Source: GCA-2724215 sp015660315
GTDB taxonomy: Bacteria; Latescibacterota; UBA2968; UBA8231
NCBI GenBank assembly: GCA_029941315.1
Contig: JAPYQE010000043.1
Coordinates: 1 to 33,112, forward strand
Reading direction: 5' to 3'
Length of the DNA stretch: 33,112 nucleotides
Position 1 is the stretch's first letter. Every line of letters begins with the position of its first letter. Made by a program: the position numbers and the translations under genes. The notes beneath the pieces are model-generated. The model saw only the letters and a list, made by a program, of their open reading frames with translations, had not been told where the DNA came from and did no database searches. Below, in pieces: positions 23,967-32,133 of the stretch.

Positions 23967-25178
23967 TCAGGGTCTCGCCGGGCTGCCATCGGGCAGTCGT
24001 TTCTGAGTCCAGTTGATCACTTCATTATGGCACGGGTGTTTCGCCGCGATATCCTCGTCGATGTCGATACCTAGGCCCGGTTTTTCATTGGCATACATAT
24101 AGCCGTTGCGCACTTCTGGTAAACCTGGGAACATCTCGTAGACCTGCTCGTCGAAGCGGCACCATTCCTGGATGCCGAAGTTCGGCGCCCACAGGTCCAA
24201 GTGCAGGTTCGCCGCGTGACCCACCGGCGAGGTGTCGTTTGGTCCGTGCCAGGCTGTGCGCACGCCGTACATATTGCCGAAGGCCGCAACATTGCGCGCT
24301 GGGGTGATACCACCCATCTGCGACACGTGCATACGCATAAAGTCGATCAACCGGCCCTCGATCAGTGGCCGCCATTCGTGCGGGTGGTTAAACAACTCGC
24401 CCATGGCCTGTGGTGTCGAACACTGCTGGCGGATATTCCTAAACCAGTCGTTGTCTTCCGGCGCTAATACGTCCTCAAGGAAAAATAGCTTAAACTCCTC
24501 CATGTCCTTGGCGAATCCTACCGCATCGGTGGGGTGCAGCCGCTCGTGCACGTCGTGCATAAGCTCAATGGCAAAGCCCAACTCACAGCGGATGTGTTCG
24601 AATAAGCGCAGGTTGCTGCTCATTAAATTTTTGCGATCGTAGTAGGCGCCTGTGAGTGAGCCTTCGGGCGCGCTAGTGGGCGTGCCCATTGATGAGGAAG
24701 CGCTGCTGGAGCTGCCCAATTGGCAGCGAAAATGGCGATAGCCCTGTTCTTGTAGTTGTTGGATATTCTCGACAACGGCCTCGGCCGTATCGCCACGAGC
24801 GTGGATATAGGTGTCGGCGGCTTCGCGGCACTTGCCGCCCAGCAATTGGTAAACCGGCATGCCGGCGCGCTTGCCTTTGATGTCCCACAACGCCTGGTCA
24901 ACGCCGGAGATGGCGTTGTTGAGCACAGGTCCGTTGCGCCAATAGCTGTTGACCATCGACATCTGCCAGATTTCTTCAATGCGGTCGACGTCGCGGCCGA
25001 TGAGGAAGGGCTTGAGGTGTTCTTCGATGGCCACGTGTACGGCGTGGAAGCGCTGGGTAAACGTGGCGCACCCTAAACCATAGAGCCCGTCGTCCGAAGT
25101 AATTATTTTGACGATGATCAGTTTGGCGCCGGCCGGTTGGGTGAGTATCGTTTTGACGTCTTTGATCGTGACGGCCAT
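23967..25178 (-). CDS. Mandelate racemase/enolase superfamily, ManD-like sugar-acid dehydratase
   Basis: A 403-residue protein from ATG 25178 (AAAGGAAAA upstream). All the expected ManD residues are present: D209 and H211 (HDVHERL), E235 (FFLEDVL), E261 (GELFNHPHEW) and H311 (TAWHGPNDTSPVG). Metal is bound by D209, E235 and E261, with H211 and H311 catalytic. The family dehydrates D-mannonate or D-gluconate to a 2-keto-3-deoxy acid, though some members are nearly inactive on both. An unusual Ser-rich loop (GSSSSASSSMGTP, 155-167) sits near the mobile active-site loop. It is divergent from the sulfatase-like gene, so the two may share control. Confidence 0.9.
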   Translation of the reverse strand: MAVTIKDVKTILTQPAGAKLIIVKIITSDDGLYGLGCATFTQRFHAVHVAIEEHLKPFLIGRDVDRIEEIWQMSMVNSYWRNGPVLNNAISGVDQALWDIKGKRAGMPVYQLLGGKCREAADTYIHARGDTAEAVVENIQQLQEQGYRHFRCQLGSSSSASSSMGTPTSAPEGSLTGAYYDRKNLMSSNLRLFEHIRCELGFAIELMHDVHERLHPTDAVGFAKDMEEFKLFFLEDVLAPEDNDWFRNIRQQCSTPQAMGELFNHPHEWRPLIEGRLIDFMRMHVSQMGGITPARNVAAFGNMYGVRTAWHGPNDTSPVGHAANLHLDLWAPNFGIQEWCRFDEQVYEMFPGLPEVRNGYMYANEKPGLGIDIDEDIAAKHPCHNEVINWTQKRLPDGSPARP

Positions 25179-25406
25179 GGGATTTTCCTTTGCGGTGCTA
25201 TCGGTCTAAGGTCTGGATGCACTAGTGGTGGCGATTTTGACCGGCGTTGTTAGGGCGGGAGGGTAAGGAAAGAGGTGGTGATTCGTCAAGGTTGGCGCAA
25301 TCTGCATAATCTTGGGTATATAATAACAAGAAGAACGGGCTGGGCTACTATTCACTTGCGGCTCATTCTTTGTTAGTTTGCTAGACGAATTAACGAAAGG
25401 AATCGC
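25179..25406. promoter_or_regulatory. Divergent promoter region, ManD-like / sulfatase-like
   Basis: A 228-bp gap between two divergent genes. A TATAAT box is at 25319-25324 on the + strand, but no good -35 lies 16-18 bp before it. Ribosome sites are AAAGGAA before 25407 and AAAGGAAAA before 25178. No clear operator palindrome was seen. Confidence 0.35.
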
Positions 25407-26831
25407 ATGAACGTCATCTGCATCATGCTCGACTCGCTGCGCACGGACTATGTCGGTGCTTATATGAATGGCAAGGCGCACGCCAAAACCCCTAATATGG
25501 ACCGTTTCGCCGAAGAAGCGGTTGTCTTCGACAAGGCCTATGCTGGCTCGTTTCCCACGTTGCCGTGTCGTCGCGATCTGTTTACCGGCCGCTGGGGCCA
25601 TCCTTTCAATACCTGGGACGAGATGGAGCGCGATATTCCGACGCTGGCCGCGAAGCTGCGTTCACAGGGTTATACCACCGGCCTGGTCTTCGACACGCCC
25701 ATGTTTATGACCCAGGGCAATCATCTAGACCGTGGTTTTGGCTCGATCGAATGGATACGCGGCCAGGGCGGTGAGCCGTGGATTAGCGACGGCTTTGCCG
25801 ATATTCGGCTGCCCGCCGCCGAGTCCAAGGTCAAGGCAGGTACCAAACGCTATTTGATGAACCAGACTCGGCGGCAGTTCGAGTCGGATTACCTGGGCCC
25901 GCGCGTGATCACTGAAGCGGTGCACTGGCTGGAGAAGAATTATCAGCAGGAGCAGTTTTTTCTCTGGATCGACTCGTGGGATCCGCACGAACCGTGGGAC
26001 CCGCCGCAGTATTATGTCGATCTCTACGATCCGGGTTACGAGGGCGAAGAGGTGATCTACCCGTGGTATGGTTTTTCTAAAGATATTATGAGCGAAAAAG
26101 AGCTCAACCACGTTAAAGCGCTCTACGCGGGCGAGGTGACGATGGTCGATCGCTGGTTGGGACGGCTGTTTGAGACGATCGAACTGACCGGGCTCAAAGA
26201 GAACACGCTGGTGATGCTGATGTCGGATCATGGACATTATTTTGGCGATCATGGCTTGCAGGGCAAACCATGGGGCGATCTGGGCCAACTCTATGAGCCC
26301 ATGGCGCATCTGGTGATGATGGTACAGCACCCCGAAGCCAAACCGGGCAGGAGCAGCGGACTGGTGCAGCCGGTGGATTTCTTTCCGACGGTTTGCGCGT
26401 TGGCTGGCATAGAGCCGCCGGCGGGTTTACAGGGGCATTCCTTTGCGGCACAGTTGCGCGGCGAGGGCGAGGGTTCGCGGCAATACGCGATCACCGGCCG
26501 CAACCTCGACGACTCGTGGGGCACGGTGCCGGCGACGATTACTGACGGCGAATGGAGTTTGATCTATTGGCCGAACAAAGACCTGCAGTACAAGAGTCCA
26601 CCAGTGCGCACGGAGGCCTATTCGAATATCGGCATGCCCGAACGGCGGGTGGAGGAACTGTTTTATCTGCCCGACGATCCGGGCCAGCAAAAGAATGTGC
26701 TGACAGAGCATCCGGAAGAAGCGAAACGGTTACACGCGGCGCTCTTGCAACTGATTGCCGAGGCGGGTGTCGAACCGGAGTTGGCGGCCACGTATCAGCG
26801 GCCGCCGGGCGATAACTATCATCTGTCCTAG
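25407..26831 (+). CDS. Sulfatase-superfamily hydrolase with Thr in place of the formylglycine Cys
   Basis: A 474-residue protein of the alkaline phosphatase/sulfatase fold. The N-terminal metal strand is VICIMLDSLRTDYVG (D9), and the second metal site is SDHGHYFGDHG (273-283). The usual C/S-x-P-S/C-R nucleophile motif reads T51-L-P53-C54-R55 followed by RDLFTG, so Thr sits where formylglycine would form. Without Cys or Ser it cannot be matured to formylglycine. Thr is the nucleophile in related phosphodiesterases, so phosphatase or phosphodiesterase activity is plausible. No signal peptide: probably cytoplasmic. Followed after 70 bp by the CehA/McbA-like gene. Confidence 0.9.
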   Translation: MNVICIMLDSLRTDYVGAYMNGKAHAKTPNMDRFAEEAVVFDKAYAGSFPTLPCRRDLFTGRWGHPFNTWDEMERDIPTLAAKLRSQGYTTGLVFDTPMFMTQGNHLDRGFGSIEWIRGQGGEPWISDGFADIRLPAAESKVKAGTKRYLMNQTRRQFESDYLGPRVITEAVHWLEKNYQQEQFFLWIDSWDPHEPWDPPQYYVDLYDPGYEGEEVIYPWYGFSKDIMSEKELNHVKALYAGEVTMVDRWLGRLFETIELTGLKENTLVMLMSDHGHYFGDHGLQGKPWGDLGQLYEPMAHLVMMVQHPEAKPGRSSGLVQPVDFFPTVCALAGIEPPAGLQGHSFAAQLRGEGEGSRQYAITGRNLDDSWGTVPATITDGEWSLIYWPNKDLQYKSPPVRTEAYSNIGMPERRVEELFYLPDDPGQQKNVLTEHPEEAKRLHAALLQLIAEAGVEPELAATYQRPPGDNYHLS

Positions 26832-26901
26832 ACGCCGCTTGATCGGGTTTAGGTGTCGGGATATATTGACGGTCGGCAACCCCTAAAGGAAGGTATTGGT
26901 T

Positions 26902-29391
26902 ATGAGTGATCTGTTTACACCTTTAGATCTGAGCAAAGCCTACAACGCGGGCAGCGGCAATGGCGAGACCGAAGACGGATACCGGTTTTGGCCGGCTTCC
27001 GACGAAACACCCGACAATACGCCCTTGGTGAATTTGCCATGGGGCGAGCGAGAATTTTGGGGCGTGCCCTTTAGTCTGGGAGAGGAAGGGGCAGATCAAT
27101 CCATTGTATTGGTCGCACAAAAGGCCAAAGGCGGGATCGGCGATGCTGCGAGCATTGTCGTTAAAGCCAAAGCGCGGCGAGTGCTTTTTGCGCACGCTTG
27201 CGCGCCGGTAGGAGGTGAACACGTTACGGTCGAGGGCACGGGCGAGGCGATCGGGACCTATCGCGTGGTCTATGCTGACGGTAGCGCGGCCGAACAGCTG
27301 TTGCGCCGGCGTTTTGAGGTGCACGACGTGCAGATTCCCTGGGGGCATCATCCCTTTTTGTGCCGCAATTGTCGCAATTATTATGCCGAGCCTTTGAACA
27401 GCCGCGCGCAGTCCTATGGCATGACCCAGACGGGTGCTTTTACCCGCGACGGCCACGATATGCAGGGTTGGTGGCTATACGACTGGGAAAACCCCGAGCC
27501 GGATAAGGAGGTCGCGACGATCGAGGTGTCGGCGGCTGGTAGCACGGCGCTGGCTTTGGCGGGGATCACACTGTGCCACGAGGTGAGCGATCCTTTTGTC
27601 TGGCCCGCCAGGCAAGAAGTGACGGTCAGGGTCGATGTGAAGGGTGCGCCCGAAGTCGAGATGCAGCGTGGCGAGGTCGTGCGTCAGGATACGCTTTTTG
27701 TGCCTAATGCAGATTTTCTCTGCTCGGAAGAATCGGGTTGGGGGCGCGGCGGCCAAGAGCAGGTTGACGGCGGCTATGTGGAGATCCATGGTTCCACCGA
27801 AGGCGAGATCAAAGTTAAGGCGGAGGGCGTCGAGGAGAAGATCCGCTGGGGCCAGGTGCTCGAAGAGAAAACGGTCGAACAGGGCAAGGTCAAGATCGAA
27901 GTCGTCGGGCCGCGCGGCAAGCAATGGGTGCATGTTAGGGTCGAAGACGCCGATACCGGTCAGCCGGTGGGCACGCGCGTGCATTTTCGCTCGCCACAGG
28001 GTGCTTATTTAGCGCCGCACGGCCACCAGGCCGATGTCAATATCGCCTGGTTTGAGGATATGGGTGGCGATTGCAAGACCGGCGGCGTGCCCTACGCCTA
28101 TATCGACGGTACCTGCCAGATCGATTTACCGGTCGGCCCGGTGTACACCGAAGTGGTGCGCGGCTTCGAATACCAGCCGGTGCGCGAATTGGTCGAGATC
28201 AAACCCGGTCAACGAGACCTGACGCTGAAAATCAAACGCGCCTTTGATATGAAGGAGCGTGGTTATTATTCGGGCGATACGCATGTGCACTTTTTGTCTT
28301 CGCAGTCGGCGCATCTAGAGGCGGCGGGCGAGGATCTCAATGTGACGCATCTTTTGGCCAGCCAATGGGGGCGGCTTTTTACCTCGTGGGAGGAATTTAC
28401 CGGTGGGCTGTCGCCGACTAGCAGCGACGAGCATATGGTGTGGGTCAGCCAGGAGAATCGCCAGCACGTGCTCGGGCATATCAGCCTGCTCGGTCTCAAG
28501 GATATGATCGCGCCGATGTGCACCGGCGGGGCCAACGAAGACTGGATCGGCGGCGCGGTCGAGGCGCTGATGGCCGATTGGGCCGAGGCCTGCAAAAAAC
28601 AGGGCGGTTTGGTGATTATGCCGCATATGCCGTTGCCCGATTTTGAGAACGCGGCCAATATCGTACTCGGCCACGCCGATGGCGCGGAGATGTGTTGGGT
28701 CTGGGAGGGCGAGAAAGTTAGCTCGGCGGAGAAGGGCTATTATCGCTGGTTAAATGTGGGGCAGAAATTGCCGATCGTCGGCGGTACTGATAAGATGTCG
28801 AATGGGCGAATTTTGGGCGGCTCCAGGACGTATGCCAAGTTGCGCGACGATGAAGAATTTACCTTCGACAATTGGTGCCAGGCGGTGAAGCGAGGCCAGA
28901 CTTTCGCCAGCACCGGCGCGGTGATCGATCTCAAAATCGAAGGCCGGGAGATGGGCGAGGAGATCCACTTGCCGGGCAATGGGGGTACGGTCGAGGTGGA
29001 GGCAGTAGCCGAAAGCGTCTGGCCGCTTACCGGTTTGGAATTGATCTGCAATGGCGAGGGAGTCGCGCGCGAGATCGAAAAGGACGGTACCAACCAGATC
29101 AAACTCAAGTTTAAGCTCAAGACCGAGCTTTCGTGTTGGGTGATAGCGCGTTGTTGGGGCTCGCACTACACCGACGCCGGGCCAGTGATGGCGCACTCCT
29201 CGCCGATTTATATCGACGTGGGCAAGCGCTGCGCCTTCGTGCCGACCGAGGGCAATTATCTCTTGACGCATATGGAAGGCGGCATCGCCTGGGCCGAGCA
29301 GATCGGCGTCTTCCGCGACGAGAAAATACGCCAGCGTTTGATTGGCGTATTTAATGAAGCCAAGGGCGAACTGATGCGCCGGATGCAATAG
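26902..29391 (+). CDS. CehA/McbA family metallohydrolase (PHP-like domain)
   Basis: An 829-residue protein. ATG 26902 has GGAAGG 8 nt upstream; the frame also opens at TTG 26896. The first 440 residues are beta-rich with no known motif (a FLCRNCRNYY cysteine pair near 155). The PHP-like metal domain begins at GYYSGDTHVHF (454-464, with H461 and H463), continues with IMPHMPLPDF (about 572-581) and GGTDKMSN (about 628), and ends in a beta domain (GGTVEVEAVAESV). CehA and McbA hydrolyse carbamate insecticides, but the wider family is of unknown substrate. No signal peptide. The stop codon lies inside the first copy of a 40-bp tandem repeat. Confidence 0.85.
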   Translation: MSDLFTPLDLSKAYNAGSGNGETEDGYRFWPASDETPDNTPLVNLPWGEREFWGVPFSLGEEGADQSIVLVAQKAKGGIGDAASIVVKAKARRVLFAHACAPVGGEHVTVEGTGEAIGTYRVVYADGSAAEQLLRRRFEVHDVQIPWGHHPFLCRNCRNYYAEPLNSRAQSYGMTQTGAFTRDGHDMQGWWLYDWENPEPDKEVATIEVSAAGSTALALAGITLCHEVSDPFVWPARQEVTVRVDVKGAPEVEMQRGEVVRQDTLFVPNADFLCSEESGWGRGGQEQVDGGYVEIHGSTEGEIKVKAEGVEEKIRWGQVLEEKTVEQGKVKIEVVGPRGKQWVHVRVEDADTGQPVGTRVHFRSPQGAYLAPHGHQADVNIAWFEDMGGDCKTGGVPYAYIDGTCQIDLPVGPVYTEVVRGFEYQPVRELVEIKPGQRDLTLKIKRAFDMKERGYYSGDTHVHFLSSQSAHLEAAGEDLNVTHLLASQWGRLFTSWEEFTGGLSPTSSDEHMVWVSQENRQHVLGHISLLGLKDMIAPMCTGGANEDWIGGAVEALMADWAEACKKQGGLVIMPHMPLPDFENAANIVLGHADGAEMCWVWEGEKVSSAEKGYYRWLNVGQKLPIVGGTDKMSNGRILGGSRTYAKLRDDEEFTFDNWCQAVKRGQTFASTGAVIDLKIEGREMGEEIHLPGNGGTVEVEAVAESVWPLTGLELICNGEGVAREIEKDGTNQIKLKFKLKTELSCWVIARCWGSHYTDAGPVMAHSSPIYIDVGKRCAFVPTEGNYLLTHMEGGIAWAEQIGVFRDEKIRQRLIGVFNEAKGELMRRMQ

Positions 29392-29500
29392 TCTCGTCCA
29401 AACCAGTGAAGACCGCCAATAAATACAATAGTCCCATCCAAACCAGTGAAGACCGCCAAAGGATGCAGTAGTCTCACTAAGCCTTGGTGAAGACCGCCAA
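29381..29500 (+). repeat. Three tandem ~40-bp direct repeats
   Basis: Copies at 29381-29419, 29420-29459 and 29460-29500. Each ends in GTGAAGACCGCCAA; copies 1 and 2 also share TCCAAACCAGTGAAGACC, and copy 3 is diverged in its middle (CTCACTAAGCCTTGGTGAAG). Copy 1 begins with GGATGCAATAG, the last codons and stop of the CehA/McbA-like gene; copy 3 repeats this as GGATGCAGTAG. The copies are adjacent without spacers, so this is not a CRISPR array. Confidence 0.85.
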
Positions 29501-29509
29501 AGTTTCCGA

Positions 29510-29667
29510 GGGCCGGTTGCGGGGTGCGACGCAGGGCGTTTTTCGGGGTGGTTGTGAGGCAAAAGGGCCTGGCCGGGAAGGGAGGCGGTGAGTCAGCGCG
29601 CAGGCGCTGCGAGGGGCGACGGCCCGGGGGTCTAAAAACACCCGGAGACGCACCCCGCAACCGGCCC
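29510..29667. repeat. 158-bp element with perfect 19-bp terminal inverted repeats
   Basis: GGGCCGGTTGCGGGGTGCG (29510-29528) is the exact reverse complement of 29649-29667. The arms extend inward with mismatches to a shared GTTTTT / AAAAAC block, and a second perfect hairpin CAGCGC-GCAG-GCGCTG lies at 29594-29609, so the whole unit can fold back on itself. It is followed by two near-identical 12-mers CCCGTCCACCAG (29665-29688). It resembles a non-autonomous foldback/MITE element or a structured intergenic repeat. No transposase is encoded. Confidence 0.75.
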
Positions 29668-29688
29668 GTCCACCAGCCCGTCCACCCG

Positions 29689-29825
29689 TATACAATCAGA
29701 AAACGGGAGTAATTAGTTCAAATATTAGGAAGATATTCCAGTATTTAGATACTAATTTTAACTGTCTATCTGAGCGGCCTCGTGCAATTTGACGAGATAA
29801 TATTAAATGCAATAAGGGGAAATTA
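29689..29825. other. AT-rich leader before the third dioxygenase
   Basis: AT-rich sequence after the repeat cluster. A TTGACG at 29789-29794 lacks a matching -10 at normal spacing. AAGGGGAAA just before ATG 29826 is the ribosome site. No gene seen. Confidence 0.3.
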
Positions 29826-30704
29826 ATGTTAGACCAGCAACAAATTGACGGCTTCGACCGCGACGGTTTTCTCACCATCAGCAACCTTCTTTCTGCCGAC
29901 GAGGTCGCCGAACTGAGCGACGCGCTCGACAAAGTATTGGCGACGGGCCCCGACGGTTTTGTCGAGGGCGAGCCGCAGCCGGTTTCCTTCCGCTCGCTGT
30001 CGGGTGATGAAAAGCACCCGGTATGGCAGATCGTCAATATTTGGGAGGCGATGCCGGCTTTCGAAAAATTGATCTACCATCCGGCGATCGTCGAGGGCAT
30101 CAGCCAGCTTGCAGGCCAACAGGACCTGATGGTCTGGCACGACCAGATCCAATACAAACCGGCGCAATACGGCGGCTCGACACATTGGCACCAGGACGCG
30201 CCGCTGTGGCCGATCATCAAGCCGATGACGCCGGTCTCGGCCTGGATCCCCTTTGACGACGCGACGGAGGAGAATGGCTGTATGTGGATGGTGCCCGGCA
30301 GTCACAAGTGGGGCAATCAGATCGAGTTTTTGCGCACCCAGGGCGATCTGTCGTTGTTGGATAATTTTAAGGACTTGCAGGGTTTTGAGCCGCCGGCAGA
30401 CGCTGAAATTCGCACCATTGAAGCACAACCGCGGCCGGTGTTGTGCGGTGAAGTCTCTTTCCACCATTCATTGACCTGGCACGGTTCACCCTTCAATCAA
30501 TCACAGTGGCCGCGCCGGGCCATCGCGATCCACTATATGACCGGCGAGGCGCGTTTCGACGCGGGCGGCAATCACATTATGAAGCAGTTCGTCGACTTGC
30601 CGGACAATGCGCCGATGGCCGAGGCCGGCGCGCATTTTCCCACCGTTTGCCGCGACAGAAAACCGCTGGGTGTGCCCGAGCGGCTGCGCGCGACTTCGAC
30701 CTGA
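29826..30704 (+). CDS. Phytanoyl-CoA dioxygenase family protein (copy 3)
   Basis: A 292-residue Fe(II)/2-oxoglutarate dioxygenase with AAGGGG upstream of its ATG. Metal ligands are H122 and D124 (THWHQDAPLW) and H219 (LTWHGSPFN), with Arg at 230/231 for 2-oxoglutarate. NGCMWMVPGSHKWG (150-163) is typical. It differs from copies 1 and 2 (HQD rather than HVD or HRD), so it is a separate lineage. It is 3 bp upstream of an MFS gene and likely cotranscribed, suggesting transport of its substrate or product. Confidence 0.92.
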   Translation: MLDQQQIDGFDRDGFLTISNLLSADEVAELSDALDKVLATGPDGFVEGEPQPVSFRSLSGDEKHPVWQIVNIWEAMPAFEKLIYHPAIVEGISQLAGQQDLMVWHDQIQYKPAQYGGSTHWHQDAPLWPIIKPMTPVSAWIPFDDATEENGCMWMVPGSHKWGNQIEFLRTQGDLSLLDNFKDLQGFEPPADAEIRTIEAQPRPVLCGEVSFHHSLTWHGSPFNQSQWPRRAIAIHYMTGEARFDAGGNHIMKQFVDLPDNAPMAEAGAHFPTVCRDRKPLGVPERLRATST

Positions 30705-30707
30705 TAT

Positions 30708-32020
30708 ATGAGCGAGGGCGATGTCTTGTCGCAATCGCCCTCGCACGCGGAAAAACTTCGCGGCCTGCGTTGGGCTGTGGCGTCGGAAACCTTCGGCAGC
30801 GCCTACGGAGTATTGGTGCTGGGCTCGATATTGGTACTCTTCCTCGATGAATTGGGTTTGCGCAAAGAGCAGATCGGCCTACTCAACGGGCTGATTTTCC
30901 TGCCTGGGCCGATCGCGCTTTTTATCGCACCCTACCTCGCCCGTTTCGGTAGCAAGCGCTCGCTGATCATATTTTATGGCGCGCGAAAAATTGTCGCGGC
31001 ATTGTTGATCCTGACGCCGGGTGTATTTGCTGCTTGGGGGGCGTCCGTGGTTTTCGCCTATGTCTTCGCGGTGATGATGCTCTATGGGTTGTGCCGGGTT
31101 ATCGCCGAGACGGCTTTTTATCCCTGGGTACAGGAATTCGTTCCCGATCGGGTACGCGGCCAGTATATGGCTGTTTGCAATATCGTCGGGACTTTGGCTG
31201 GCATATTGGCAGTGGCCTGGTCGAGTTATATGCTCGGTTCGGGTATGGGGATCGGTCGTTTTCAGGTGGTCATTGCGGTAGGCTGCGCATTGGGACTGGT
31301 CGGGATCGTGCTGAAATTCCCGATTCCCGGTGGCGCGCCACTGGCCAAGCGGACCGATCAGCGCACGCATTTTAGCCAGATGAGGCAGGCGGTGCGGGAT
31401 CGCGGTTTTCGCCGCTTTCTGTTTGGGCTGGGGGTTTTGGCTTTGGCGACCGGAGGGTGGGCGGCCTTTGTGCCGCTCTATTTAAAGGAGGCGATCGGCT
31501 TGGACGCGGGGGCGGTGGTCGGTTTGCACAACTGGACACTCATCGGCATGCTGGTATCGAGCTATGCCTGGGGGTATTCCGCCGACCGCAAGGGCAGCAA
31601 GCCCGTGCTAATGGCGGCACTGCTATTGGTGGTATATTGCCTTTGGGATGGATGGCCTTGCCGCGGCATGCGGCCGATAGTGCGCTGTACGCCGGGGTGA
31701 TGGCGCTGTTGTCGGGGGTGGGGATGATGGGGTATAGCATCAGTAATGAGCGCCTGCTTTTTGTTTCTGCTGTACCACCCGAAAAGAAGACCGAATATAT
31801 GGCGGTGTTTTATACCTTCACCCAGATACTGATGGCGCTAAGTCCATTTTTGGCGGGGCGGGTATTAGCGGCGGCGACTGGTTTGGATGGCCGGGCTTAT
31901 GGCGTTGAATTTGACCAGTATACGCCCTTTTTTGTCGGCAGCCTGCTCTTAGTGCTTGTCGGGATTTGGATTTTTAGCGGGGTCAGCGAGAGAGACCGCT
32001 TATCTGGCGACACTCCGTAA
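30708..32020 (+). pseudogene. MFS transporter with a single frameshift
   Basis: From ATG 30708 the first frame gives helices 1-9 of an MFS carrier (LRGLRWAVASETFGSAYGVL, FVPDRVRGQYMAV, WGYSADRKGSKPVLMAALL) and then ends in random sequence at 31700. Near 31621-31650 the likeness moves to the next frame (ILPLGWMALPRHAADSALYA, PPEKKTEYMAVFYTFTQI, FFVGSLLLVLVGIWIFSG) to a TAA at 32018-32020. Joined, it would be about 437 residues with all 12 helices. One missing base explains everything: a real pseudogene or a sequencing/assembly error. The sequence either side is otherwise intact, so the damage is recent or artefactual. Confidence 0.85.
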
Positions 32021-32133
32021 ATTAGTTAGATTGTCCATTTGCGCTATACTCACGTTTATATAAAACGAAGCATAGTCGGTCTGTCGCTCGGGGAAGACTT
32101 GTATGTCTACCCGCAAGAAGAAAGTAGAATACA

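Noticed and set aside
29381..29500. Possible CRISPR array
   Set aside because: Repeats are adjacent with no unique spacers, only three copies, and no cas gene is present.
28750..29562. Leftward ORF of 270 codons from the repeat region into the CehA/McbA-like gene
   Set aside because: It is the shadow of a conserved gene, extended through the tandem repeats.
29477..29695. Leftward 72-codon ORF over the inverted-repeat element
   Set aside because: The open frame is explained by the GC-rich repeat itself; no ribosome site and Arg/Pro/Ala-rich composition.
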